Assembly (NCBI RefSeq): GCF_001949145.1 | Contig: NW_019091382.1 | Coordinates: 1,346,500 to 1,410,499, forward strand | Reading direction: 5' to 3' | Source of the DNA: Acanthaster planci | Taxonomy: Eukaryota > Echinodermata > Asteroidea > Valvatida > Acanthasteridae | Length of the DNA: 64,000 nucleotides | Part shown: positions 1 to 11,970 of the stretch, one piece after another | How positions within the stretch are numbered: the stretch's first letter is position 1 | Layout: the number at the start of each line of letters is the position of its first letter | The notes under the pieces: generated by a model | What the model saw: the letters and a program-made list of their open reading frames with translations, nothing else | What the model was told of the DNA's origin: nothing | The model's database searches: none | Program-made: the position numbers and the translations under genes

Positions 1-2373
1 ATTATGATATACTTTGCTGCCCCCAAATATCGCTGACAAAGTCGAAAGATTAGTACACAGTCCAGGAAATATACCGGATGACTGCCTGCTCAAAAGTTGT
101 CCCTTTTTCCCAATGACTTGCCAGTGAACTTGAAGACCGTGCGCAAAACATGGGTCAGCACAAATAAATCATTCATGTCATTGGTGTAGGGTAGGTACAG
201 GGGATGTGTATTCGGTTTTTTTTTTCGATTTGAAAACGAAAAAGAAATTGAAAAACAATTCAATTTGAAGAAAAAGCTAAAATCAAAAAAGAAAGAGAGT
301 CGTTTCTTGTTTCTCCATTTGAAAATGAAAAATGTAGAAGAAAGGAAAATAAACCACTTCTTGTTTTTAATGTTAAAAGCAGTAAGCGAAAACAAAAATA
401 ATTTCTTCTCAGTTTCATTTAATCCGAATTTCACCTTATAGGGCAGGTAAGCTGCTGGTTGGTCCGTGCACGTTTCGTTCATTCGTTTTCTCGAAAAACT
501 AAATTGAATAAAAAGTCGTTTTTTGTTTTTCAGTGTGAAAAATTAAACAACAAAAACTGCAAAACGAATCGTTTATTGTTTTTTTTTTCAGTTTGGAACG
601 AAAATAATGAAATATAGAAATTGGGTGTTTCTTGCTTTATTTTAAGTGTGAAAATATCGCAATCTGTCGATGTACTTTTTGAAGAATGAAAAACAATCCC
701 ATTTGTTGCTTCTCCTTGATTTGACTTCATAGTTTGAAAAAAGGACGCGATGGCTACCTCCCGAACATTAATCATGAAACGGCAGAGAACCAGCCGACCT
801 CAAATTAACTAGAACTGCGCGTCTTGCGAGGCGGAATTCGAATTAAAATGGAATTTCAAAGAAATTACATTCGTTTTCCGTTTACCTTTTTTTTTAACGA
901 GAAATGAGTTGTCAGTAATCCTTTGCCAAGCTTTTTGTTTTCAAATGGAAAAAAAGGAGAAACGAGCCTTTTTTCAATTTTAAGGTTTTTTAAAATGAAA
1001 ATCATCAAGGACTTGTTTTTCACAAATTGAACGAACGAATTGTGTATGGACCAAATGAACTGGTACAAAGCCTGTTTATTCGGGTTTATGCAAGAGTGAA
1101 GCTGGGGTTGCACCAAGGGCCATGCCCCCCCCCCGAGCAACCTGTTTTTAAATAATGAGACAAGGGCATATTTTCCGGTATTTTTCATTTTCCTTCAATC
1201 AAAAACGTGTAAAGGGTAAAATGTAGCCCCATCCCTCCGAAAAGCCATGAAAGGGCACATACAAAATGTCCAGCCCCATAACAAATGAGCCACCTCCGAA
1301 CATTTCTTCTGGATCTGTCTGTGGATTTATACAGATTCTACTAATATTTTGTCGAAGTTTTCCCGCCTTTAGTCAACGTTGACAGAATTTTGCATTAGAA
1401 AGAAATGGGTTTATTGCACACGCTGAAAATTGTAAAAATCCTTATTAGGAAATTTGAGTCGTATATTGGGTCATTTCGAACCTCTCATATGATACCAATG
1501 CCGTACAAAAATAACGCTGATATTGAGGTTAGCTTCTAAAGTTGCCAGAATGCGAAAGCTGGGCACTCTCAAAAGTGCCAAGCATTGGTATGATTTTTTT
1601 TCTTCGCACATACAATCTGCCGCTGAAGGACCCAGGGATGAAGGGTGCTATCGATCTCCCTCCCCCCGCTCTTTTCGGTTGAAAGGTGACAATTTCTCTT
1701 TCTCTTCAAAGAATATTCCCATTTACACGCGATGCCTCATTGTAATCTGATATCTGCAATTCATACTAAGCCTTAAACGTACTTCTTATGAAGGTACGTG
1801 ATAAATTGTTTTCCAGACGAACATTAAATTACTGGTGATAATCAGTCAACCATTATTTTTAGGCATCCTCCGGCTGCGTATCAGCTACTGTCATCTCGGG
1901 CTATAATTGCTATCCCAGCTCAGTTTGTAAGTGTGTACGGGCACCGTTTTTCGCCGACAATTTGTAGATCATGTTAAGACACACATAGCATTGGCTCGTT
2001 CTCACTGAAAGAAATTATTGCTAATATCAGTACCACGCTGACGTCATTTTGGCGGCAAAAAAAGTGCCGTTGACATCACAAAGTTCTCTCCGAAATTGTT
2101 TGAATAGATAAAAATTATTTGCAGGAACTGATTTTCGTTTGGAGATTGACGATGAGGGCGCTGTTGGAGATCGCCACAATCAAATTCCTGAGCGAAATCC
2201 ACCTGTCGGTCCACCAATCAGCGAGATTTTGAGCAACAATACGCAGCAACCCCCTGCGGCAGGAATGGAACAGTCGCCGTACATCATTCACTTGCCGAGA
2301 GTAGCGAGTAGTGAACTATCCGTGCACGCTCCGCGTGTAGCACATTAGTACACCAAACTTGGAGTCTATTCGA
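1..2373. other. 5' flank and probable leader of the Eph gene
   Basis: No supported coding sequence. The first 1.2 kb is AT-rich repeat-like DNA (listed separately). From about 1200 to 2373 the sequence is mixed-composition single-copy-looking DNA. A transcription start must lie here or further left, but I could not place it. A weak TATA-like GATAAAAA lies near 2107-2114. An acceptor-like TTATTTGCAG ends near 2124, so a spliced leader is possible. An open frame at 2139-2348 is in the same frame as the Eph start but ends with TAG at 2346-2348, so it is probably leader or flank and not protein. Confidence 0.5.
190..1190. repeat. AT-rich diverged repeat block
   Basis: A block about 1 kb long in which a motif close to TCGTTTCTTGTTTTTCA followed by TTTGAAAATGAAAAA recurs with many changes, for example near 211, 299, 513, 568, 869, 925 and 1010. 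The T-rich half followed by the A-rich half makes each copy weakly self-complementary. Spacing is irregular, roughly 50-90 bp, so this looks like an old, decayed satellite or a simple-sequence-driven region and not a clean array. Long open frames on the minus strand here are lysine/phenylalanine-rich and reflect base composition. Confidence 0.5.
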
Positions 2374-2382
2374 ATGGAGTAA
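2374..2382 (+). promoter_or_regulatory. Two-codon upstream ORF (ATG GAG TAA)
   Basis: An ATG at 2374 is followed by one GAG codon and a TAA stop at 2380-2382, leaving two bases before the receptor start codon at 2385. The upstream ATG has C at -3 and G at +4 (moderate context). The main ATG has A at -3 and G at +4 (strong context). If the transcript begins upstream of 2374, ribosomes could initiate here and terminate almost on top of the real start, which may tune translation. Whether it lies in the mature leader depends on the unmapped transcription start. Confidence 0.5.
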
Positions 2383-2384
2383 GC

Positions 2385-2466
2385 ATGGCGGGCCGAAATG
2401 GAATAACTTTCTGGCTGGTTTTCACCACTTTTGGGATTTATATATGCCCGAGTTTGGCTAGAGAAG
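2385..2466 (+). CDS. Eph receptor exon 1: signal peptide
   Basis: This is the first coding exon of an Eph receptor tyrosine kinase, the cell-surface receptor for ephrins used in contact-dependent guidance and tissue-boundary signalling. It encodes 27 codons plus one base. After a short start with Arg4 comes a hydrophobic core (about residues 7-20, ITFWLVFTTFGIYI), then Pro-Ser-Leu-Ala with predicted cleavage after Ala25, leaving Arg-Glu-Val as mature N-terminus. Ephs typically mature just before an E-V-T-L stretch, and here the exon junction produces exactly that. The start at 2385 is the first in-frame ATG after a TAG at 2346-2348 and has A at -3 and G at +4. The exon ends at phase 1 with a strong donor, G|GTAAGA. 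The transcribed exon extends leftward as leader to an unknown point. Confidence 0.9.
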
Positions 2467-2999
2467 GTAAGAGGGATTCATGTTGAGTTTGTTTAACGGA
2501 ATTTCTCGTGCCGTTTGGCGATTTTGCACCGGGTTTTGTGGACAATTCGGGAGAGGTTCCCCGTGGTGTGACTGCGGTCGTCTGGTTGATGTGCGTTATG
2601 GCAACAGGCAGATGCACTCTTGTCCCCCTTTGCGGGAAAGTTCTGCGACTTCGGCCAATTTCCGAGACACTACGGGTGGGAATATTTCACGCCGAATTCA
2701 GCCGTCCCGTCGGAGGTTTGACTCTGAAATTGGCCTTGGCATGTAACAGGGTATCCTGGCAATAAACAAGGAGTAAGGAGCTAAACTGTGAAGTTATTTT
2801 TTGAAGCAAGTTTGTGTTTTTATTTTGGATTAACCGTTAGGAATGTCGCGTCATGCACGCCGTATCGTTCCTTTAATTTCACTTCTGCCGAGCCGTGGAA
2901 AACAGTCGCTCACTCAGAAACCATCCGTCATTATAAATTGATAGCAATAAACTATGATCCACTATTTGTCTGCACGCTTCCTGTATTGGTCTGACAGGT

Positions 3000-3450
3000 A
3001 ACTGCGGTATGTTTTTCCCATTTTCAAGTCGCCAACCGGACAGGAATCTAGCGTAAATCTGCTGGCGCCAGTGAGGGTTGTCACGGCGCTGAGCACGGTG
3101 ATAAGCGCGGCGGTCGCCGCGGTACATTTCCTTTCCCCATTTCGGTGGATCGCCCAATCAAAATACTCCGTAAATCTCCGAGTTTTCCCGAGCGCAACAA
3201 CCCCGCACGTCATCCCTAAGCCATCAAAGGAATTATGGACATATAAGTCTCGCTTGTTTGACGGGCTTTTAGCTCGAAAATGATAATTCCGGGCGGTCAT
3301 AATTAAAACGGTTTCGGAAATCGCTCGGCGCCGTGCGCCTCGTGACTGAGGCCGACGGGCCGATACTAAATAATGCAGGCGAAAATTTCCAACTCGCATG
3401 CCCTGCGGGTTGGCGGTTTTTGGCCGCGAAAGCTAGAGACTTTTTCCCCC
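3000..3450. promoter_or_regulatory. CpG-rich block after exon 1, candidate cis-regulatory element
   Basis: CpG is much denser here than in the flanking intron, for example the GCGCGGCGGTCGCCGCGG run near 3105-3122 and CGCTCGGCGCCGTGCGC near 3322-3338. Sequences resembling transcription-factor sites include ATCAAAGG near 3226 (TCF/LEF type), CATAATTAAAA near 3298 (homeodomain type) and CCCAATCAAAAT near 3151. Its position 0.5-1 kb downstream of the first coding exon fits a proximal enhancer or the tail of a promoter CpG island. There is no direct proof of function. Confidence 0.3.
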
Positions 3451-6400
3451 TGTAAACTTGCAGTCTGGGTGAAAGGGTAACGCTATGTGGACATGCCATT
3501 CAGACTCTGTATTCAGACTGACTGTCTGTCAAGTTAGACTGACCGTCTCGCTTTCGGATAATAATTCAATGGAATATTCATTTGCATTGAAAAGACGTGA
3601 TGTGACCTGCACTTAATAGATTTTGAAAGCAAAAGGACAAAGGAAGAAATAGACGTGGTGACAGTGAACTTTGATAAACAATAATGAAAAAAAAAGAAAG
3701 GATTTGTTACTTGAACTAGTAGGTTAAATAGTTACCTGATCTATAAGATCATTGAGTGTTTTTCAATGTGTACTTTCATACCTCAGGCAAATGTCATTAT
3801 TACTGTAGCCTTTTTCTCACATTCACAACTACTGTACAAGAATACTAAAGATTAGTTATAGCGCTACAAGAAATTCCTGTTTTGGAGGACAGTCATGCAG
3901 GCCCTGTCCAATTAGTTTGTCGACATCAACATAATTTATCACACAGAGGCTAGTGCAAAGCAATCACCCAGCGATTGATGTAACCCAAACTAGTGGCTGT
4001 TATGAGTTGGAAACGAGGACGTCTCCATTTCACAAACCTTTAACTTGTCTCGCCTCTTGCGCTACGCAATGCCAAGGTTTGCCGCTCGCAGGTGCCCGGC
4101 CTGCCTCATTCGGTTTGCGCAGCGCTATGGAATCGATGTAAATAACCTTAAGCACGGCAAGGCAAGCGTCGTATGCTCCAAACCGGTTAGGCATTGATAG
4201 ATATTGCCTTGTTAGAACTTAAAGTGCAGTGATGGGGTGCAGCTCTGACCAAGATAAATTAGGCACTGGTCTGAACTTGTATTCACGTTGTCACTGTTTG
4301 CTGAAGGAAAGTGGGGCATCTATATTTACATAAAGCATGCAGTGCAAGTAGTGTACACTATTACATGGCAGGCTACTAGTCAAGCTTTTGGGTTGAGCAG
4401 CCCTGTCCATCAAACCCACTTATGTTCATCGTAATGTCCACATTGCATTGTTTCATCTTCTGTTTTCATCACAGTTGGCATGGAATTTGGATTTGTTGTC
4501 TGTGGGAGGCGTTCGTCACTTACCTAAGGCCCGAATGTGGTGTGCAGAGACACAAGATCGAAGTTGACTCTTGTGCATTCACATTGGTGCGAAACTGATG
4601 CTTTAAGAAATTCCAACCCCCACATAACATTTTGGCTCCTTCTGGGCAATAAACCAGCACCGCACTGCCACCCGTGCATATACATGTATATATATACACA
4701 GTCGCGGAGTTGCGTATTGATTTTGAAAGCGGGGGAGTGCGTGGCGGCCATTTACGGAGCCCTACTGTTGCAATAAAATGAGGCCTGCGGCCCCTGGGCT
4801 CTGATTTCCTCCAAACTCCCTGGGAAGGAGGAGGAATCTCCACTCAGTGAGCATGATGAACTTAAAGGGCCATTTGAGTGCAACTTCGGAATTGTAAAAA
4901 CTTAAATCTTACAAACTCTGCCTTGTGCCGACTGGCTTTCATGAAACTCACGATGTCCTTGTACTGTTACATGTAATTTGAACAAGTCTTGTTGTTAAGA
5001 AGATGCATCGAGGATGATGCAGTACCATTTACCCACTGTTCACAAGGTTTCAGGGCTGCGATGGAAAACAGTGGAGATATTGTGATTGCTCGGGCAGAAA
5101 TAACGATGATACTTTCTGCTGCAAGTTTGTGATCGCCGTTTGATATCTTGGAATGCTGCCCTTAGACAGTACTCGATGTTTCAAAGGAAAATTATGCATG
5201 AATCGTACGTTTACAGGAATCAGGACCGGAGGGTTGTCGCAACATTAGTAGGCAGCTCTGGTGAATCTCCGCACAGTTCATTGTGAAACAAAAAATACCT
5301 CTCAGAAATGATGCAAGAGCAGCGTTTTGTCAACATCTGCTTGCAAGTTGGAGAGAAAGAGTAATTGGTTTTCAAAGGTCATTGAGCCGATTTCTCATCG
5401 CTCATGTATCCCTTAGATGAAAATTGACTACAGCTCGTTACGAATCGCCCCCTTAAATGATAATTCATGTCAGCGCAGAGCCCCCGTTATGCACCGACTG
5501 GTGTCTCGGCCCTGCTTCTTATCAAATTATGGTGTTATTGATACGCAAGTGGGTCATTCAGTGCGTGAATGTGCTTTGGATGCATTCAAATGAACAAATG
5601 GAGATGTCATTTTGATAACCAAAAAATTCATGCCGTGAATCCTTGAGATGAAAAAAAAAATCTACATGGGAATGGTCCTGGCCTTTTTAAAAAAGTGAAC
5701 AGCTTATAAATGCAATTACTTAATAAATTTCACCAACTGTCATGAAGTACCCTCCAAAACCTGCCACTAACTTGGCCGACAGTTAATTGTCAAGCTTCAG
5801 TCTTGAGAGCTCTTGAGCCCAGCTTGATTGAAAACAGCAGCTCCTGTTGTGAAAACCAATTCCACACTGAAACCTGTATGACCTTGTGAAGGCTTGTGCA
5901 TCCATGTATACAATGTAACTTATATTTTATCTCTTGACCTTGGCATTGTATTACAAACGAATAAGCCAACTGATAATAGATAGGGGTACATGTTTTAACA
6001 TTTTGTAGGCGAAAGGAAATAAACTAACAATTTGTAACGTGCTCACAACTTCTCAGGGCATGATGATGAAAGTTCGCATAGACGCGCCTGTTAATTCAGT
6101 TGTATATATTTGGATATTTTTCAGGAAGTAATTCTCCACATCACTCTGATAGGTTTACCATTGCGTCTGCAGTTTCAAACATAAACGTACATGCTCCTTC
6201 TGGGAAAATACACATCAGAAAATTTGCTTTCCACTTGCTCATGTTCTGCCGCAAGTCTGAAGCTAAGGGATACTCCTGAATTGCATCCCTTCCCTTGGCG
6301 GGTGTATTTTCGGCAGAAATGTAATGGCTGAGATATGTGCACTATTCATGTGGGCATGGTGGGGGGGGGCAGAGGGAATGTGGCACTTACTGAATCCGGT

Positions 6401-8989
6401 AAGGTTTGGCACATTGCACCCGTAAATGTGTGTTATGTGCATGATATGTGCATTGGGCCTCGGGGGGTCCGTGTGCAGCTGCTTGCTGATGCCAATGTGA
6501 AAAAAAAAAGAAAAATTGGGTTCGGAACATTGTAGAAATTGCTCATTTTGGATGCACGTTTGAAGCCTGCAAACATTTGGACGACAGCATTTGGTACAAT
6601 GTGCCGAGGTGTCACTCTGAAACAATCGACACTCATTACTCAACTCGTGAACAACGCTCTACAGGTATACCTTTATGCATGGTACAGTTTAATATCTAAA
6701 GTCAACTGAAATCTATGAAATCAGCCACAAATCATGAATCATTAACAAGTTCTTGATTTTGATGGCCTTTCACATTATTCAAGGGATTTACTTTCTGTCA
6801 CCAGCGAAGTAAATAATTTAAAGATAGCCAAACATGGTCAGACATCTTTGGAATCAGTGCAGCGGTCCATTCAGGCCGTAATTCAACGATCTTATTGGGC
6901 ATACAACAGACTAAGAACCAGTCGTGCCGATTCGGAGTATAGCGCGGCCTAATGCATTAATCTCATGCATTATTCCCCACCATTACCCTTTTGTGAGGGG
7001 TGCACGGTCCTGCGAGGGTGCGTAGCAATCAGCGGATATTAAACCTTCTCTCCGCCCGTGAGTCAGACGCCGGGGTGCTAATGACAATTTATTTAATACA
7101 TCTTTTTTTGTTAGGGGGGCACAAACTGTGTTGCAAACACACACATTAAGCCCGCCCCAACAATGACATGTTGGCATTTACACTTCTAATTAATAGAACT
7201 GATGTCTTTGGTGGACGGACATTTTATCATCATTTAGAAACAGTTTTGCACTTCAATGGATGGATCACCCTTTTATCCAGTAACATGTGGAAAACGACCT
7301 TCATTTTTCTTTCCATCATTGGCTTTGATTGCATTAACCTTAACAGCCCTGAAGTACTACTTAATAGTAGTAAAATGCAGCATACAGGGCTGCCGCTTGT
7401 AAGAGGACATGACCTTATTGTTCTCTGACGCCATAAGATACAATAGAGAAGACAATGTACCATACAGTGCTGTGGCACTATGAACGCATGGCTTTATTGT
7501 TCTTTGTACGAGTAACAATGGAAGTGCCCTAGCCAGGAGCAGTAATTTGTAGCGCTAGGTCCTTCAGGCTCAGACTACTACTTGGTATTTTGTAGTGCTG
7601 TAAGCCAAACTATATGGGTGACTGTAAGGTTTAAAGCACCCTTCTACATGTACATGTAACCGAAATATTTCTTTTAATCCAATTACTTTGTCTTTTCTTT
7701 GTGGTTTCTGGATGTAAGAAACTAAGAATGGAGAGAGTACATGTAAACCTGCACAGTTACGGCTTCCAACAAATTGAGAGGCAGGTTGACAGTTTTGCAC
7801 CGTCAATTACATCCGAAAATGTGGTTGCGATACGATCTCGCCACGTCACCAACTGAAAGATGCCCCGATGAAATGTGGACATCTTGGGTGTGTTGAAAGT
7901 GCAGTTATTCACAGACCAAACTCTGGCAGTAGGGGTCGAATGGACTGCGCGGCAGACGCCATGTTGCCCACAGCTGATTCACAGTGGACTTAACGATACA
8001 GCTGTTTCTTGTCCGGCAGCTAATCGTGAATGCATGATGAGGCCATTAAGTCGGTTTTCTCTCAGCTGCGGTGGTGGTGACTAACCCTGAACCCCGTGAT
8101 CTGATTTAGCGAGAATGAGAGCGGTTACGTAACATTTGGAACCGGCCTACCTGTCATGCCTACTGACTGTCTGTATAATACGAGTCTCGTCCTAATTATT
8201 CCCATTACTCGTGCGTCACCAGTCACAATGTGTTTCGGAGAGCAAAGAAGGTCACTTCCAAAAAGACAGCAATGCCTTCCTTGTTTCTGTTCTCTCTGGC
8301 ACTTCAACGTCTTGAACTCCGTCCTCGTGGTGTAAATATTTTCATTCTAACATAAGCACAAATCGCCATGGTAATTACCGTGGGTGTTTTTTTTTTGGAG
8401 ACCCACAAATCGCAATGGCAATCACACCTGTGTTTGAGACCCACATCTCCACGGTTGTAGTCAGTGTTTGGTTCCATTGGCCATAAACACACTCGCCAAG
8501 ATTTTGCCCGGCATTAAACTCGTGGGGTGACAAGTGAACATTTACCTCCCGTTGGAGCGCAAACGGCAGAATTTTAATGTACACAAAAGCCGCAGGAACG
8601 CTTTCTCCCTTACCAGGACTCCCAATAAATAGCCCCTTTTTAAAATTTATTATAATCAGCCGTGTTCGCTGTCAAATCCAATGCTATAAATACTCGTGCG
8701 CTCTGTTACTGGGATCTTCCTCTCATGAAGAAGGGCCGAAACATTTGATGCTGCGATAGCCCTTCAGGGAGACGATCTGAGACAAACACCTGATGTACAG
8801 CAGCGGACAGTATATCATTATAAGGGGGTACAGGGTGATCTGGTGCCCTTCACATGTGCATATTATGCAGTCTTGCACCTGAACTATTTCCTGCGTGTTA
8901 GGGGGCCCCTTTTAAATGTCAGCAGAGAATCCAGACTACACACTACAATAATGTTGAAACCATGTGAAAAAGATAGCATTGGAATAGGC

Positions 8990-9235
8990 ACATATGTACA
9001 TGTGTGAATTGGCAATTGTGTCAAATGAACCTGTCAAAAGTCAAAGGGACACCGCCTGCTTCATAAATATGCACGTGGCACTGGCACATGTACGTACATG
9101 TACAGTTGTACATGATATTGATAATCTGGAGTTCAATTTCACTTTACCTTCATGTGCACCAATTTGTGGAGCTGTGTGGCATGTACCCATTCCCTACATG
9201 ACGCACATGTACATGTAAATTGTACATACATGTAC
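8990..9235. repeat. ACATGT-rich palindromic tract
   Basis: About a dozen overlapping ACATGT, GTACATGTAC and TGTACA elements are packed into 245 bp (for example 8994-9003, 9086-9115 and 9204-9235). It is the densest cluster of a TACATGTA-type motif that recurs roughly forty times across the window, and the palindromes can form many small hairpins. Confidence 0.6.
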
Positions 9236-11702
9236 GTGCACATTCACAATACCGAGCACAGACTTGTGAAAAAATCTTTTGCACTGCGATGCCTGGCGGA
9301 TGCCTGGCCTATGCCTGAATAATTTATTGTACATCCACTTATCAAGCGCTAATGCATTCCTTTTGTTTCTCCCTCTTTTTTTTTTCTACCCCCTTCTTCC
9401 CAGCTTCCCCTCAGCGTTCTCCGCAGTCAGCGGACGGTATATAAAAAATCAATAATTGTTTACGCATGTATCTCCTGTACACCGTTGACACAGTGTTCCT
9501 CCGTGTGCGTGTAATTTTGCATCCCGGTCGCTGTAGCCGTGCTGGCTTTCTATTCTTAGGAACGCTGTCATCTTGAATGGGTGGCCTGAGATATCCCAGG
9601 GGCTCATGAATATGCATTTTTGTGCTCTTATCTGAAAGGGCACACTTTCCGAGAGAATCGCCAAAAGTTGTTTCCCTGATGTTTTGCGTATCTTTTCTGA
9701 TTTTTTTTTTATACGGCGCTGTATATGCTGTGTTTTGTGAAATGGTATTAAAAACATTTGCAGTGAAAGTAACCAAACTTGGCACCATTTCGTTAAATTT
9801 TTGTTACAACGGCAGTGTTGGTACTGCTGCTTGCATGTGGGCAGTCGCGAAAAACACCCAGAGTCCCTTGACACGCGCGTCAGCATTTCCATTTTTTGAC
9901 CAGCGGTGTGAAGTATGGATCAGCAATTGGCAACCTCGGAGGTGAAATCATCCAAGCCCTAACGCACGGTTCAACGGCCGCCATTATCGATACGACAGGA
10001 ATACACTCAAGAAGTAATAATAATAAAGGAAAAAAAAAACACCCCAACCACAGCAGAGTGTACAACAGGGGCGCAAGGAAACCAGCTCCCGCGAGGCGAA
10101 AGGAAGCGCATTGATTAGATTAGGGCTTCTTGTCAGTTCTTCATCATAACTAACTGTTGAGATCAGCACGGAGAGAAACCAAGAGACACGAAGAAAAGAA
10201 AAAAAAAGGGGGGGGGAAACAACATCTCGGCAGCCTGAGCAGCCATCAAGATGAATTTGATTATGTACACATTTTAAATGATTTACGGCGCTGTCATATT
10301 ATCATCTTCATAGAGTGTGTGATTGTCATGCGAATAAATGCCTATTCTGATTATTGGATTCACACCGATGTATTATGTACCAATTTCTGGCTTAACTGTT
10401 TTGGTGTAATTGTGAGGAAACTTTTCCAATATGACATTGATGAAACATGGGTCTAAGAATATTTTTGCTTATTTACAGGTAAATCATTTGAATTATCGAC
10501 TGATATGTTGCTCTCCTTTTTTTGCCCGTGTACAATTTTTCCAGGGAATTTTTTTGTTTTACTTGTTAAAGGGGCGTGTGATGAACATTGTAAATAAACA
10601 GAATACCAAATTCCAACATACGTTTTAGAAATTCAAGTTGCATAAAAATGACACAAGTCATTTTGTATTTGGAATGTTTAACAGAACTTTCTGCCCAGGG
10701 AGGGGGGGAAGACAGTATTGCCGGACTAAATTCTTTTACATTGTAAATGGTCTGCATAGTGGGCCATGTACTCATTGTCCATGCACAAGATTAGCCAGAT
10801 ATATTCAAATGAGCCTCGTCTTCCAACCCCACTGCCAGCTCACAACTGACACTGTGGTGTGAATGACCAGGGATTAACCGAACACACATCTCATCATTTA
10901 TTGTCACAAGGGGGGCTGTTGGATTTAACCGGCACACTCAAGTGTGGCCGTGTGGAGTGATGTACCTAAGTCCTGACTGGAGCGGCAGCAAAACCTGCCT
11001 ACACCAAAAAAGCCTTAAGCACCATGAATAATTGATTCTTTGCCGAGCAAGGAAGAAAAGGAGCTCCTGGATGGAAGCGGCCATGAATCCTATTGTGTGG
11101 GAGGATTACAACTTGGAAAGTATGCGCCTGACATGACTGGACAATTGACCGGGTCTCTTGGCTATTGTGGGGCGTCTTTTATGAAGCACTGAGGAGCTTT
11201 GGACATCTCTGGGGTTTTCTTATTTGGTTTTTAATTCTTGTAGTTTGTGCACCTGTTACAAGTTAGGATGATTGTATTCGAACCGGTATGCCTCGCCCAA
11301 AGCTTATTAAAGGAAGGCGCTGGACATCAACCCGAGGCATAGTTGATATGGCTGGTTTTGCCCTGAGGTCATTATGACCCACTCTGCCAAAAGACCCCCA
11401 AGTCATATATGACTCTGTATGTAATAGACCATTCCGTACATTTGTTAGAGATCAATTCTAAATTTTACTGTATCGCGGGAATAGAATGTGCGACAGAGGT
11501 CAAAAACACGCAAATTTAATCCTTGTTAAAATGCCTCTCTATCCGTGGGCATCACTGAGAATCAATTTGTCACACTGAAGCCCAAGGGCCATTTATGCAG
11601 AGCCCGTCACAATTTGTCTGGCACCTTGAGGAAAGTGCCTGTAGCTGGCGGACTGTTAAATGTAAGTTTTGAGCCCTCACAATCTTTACCATGTTGTAGT
11701 TG

Positions 11703-11970
11703 AGACCCCTTAAGACCACCACAAGACCATCATAAGACCACTAAAGACCAGCACAGGACCCCACAGGATCATCAAGGATCCTTCCAAGAGAAGACCATTC
11801 CAAGACCATTGCAAGACCACCACAAGATCCCACAAGACCCCTTAAGACCCCTTAAGACTATCACAAGACCCCTTGATCACATGGCCCCCTTAAAACCATC
11901 AGAAAATCCCACAAGACCCCTTAAGACTATCACAAGACCCCTTAAGACCATCAGAAAACCCCACAAGACC
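11703..11970. repeat. AAGACC minisatellite
   Basis: About fourteen AAGACC cores recur every 10-20 bp in contexts such as CACAAGACCCCTTAAGACCA. Within it a longer unit (CCCACAAGACCCC, then TTAAGACTATCACAAGACCCC, then a CATCAGAAAA segment) is repeated with small changes near 11828-11897 and 11909-11962, so there is higher-order structure. The open frame running through the array (a Pro-Leu-Lys-Thr-Ile-Thr-Arg pattern) follows from the repeat and is not evidence of a gene. Confidence 0.85.

Noticed and set aside
2139-2348. 69-codon frame just upstream of and in frame with the Eph start
   Set aside because: It ends at a stop before the signal peptide and has no domain, so it is more likely leader or flank.
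11287-11341. Possible tRNA on the minus strand (GGTTCGAATAC beside a TATGCCTCG inverted repeat)
   Set aside because: No A box at the right distance and no cloverleaf, only a 9-bp stem around a 37-nt loop.
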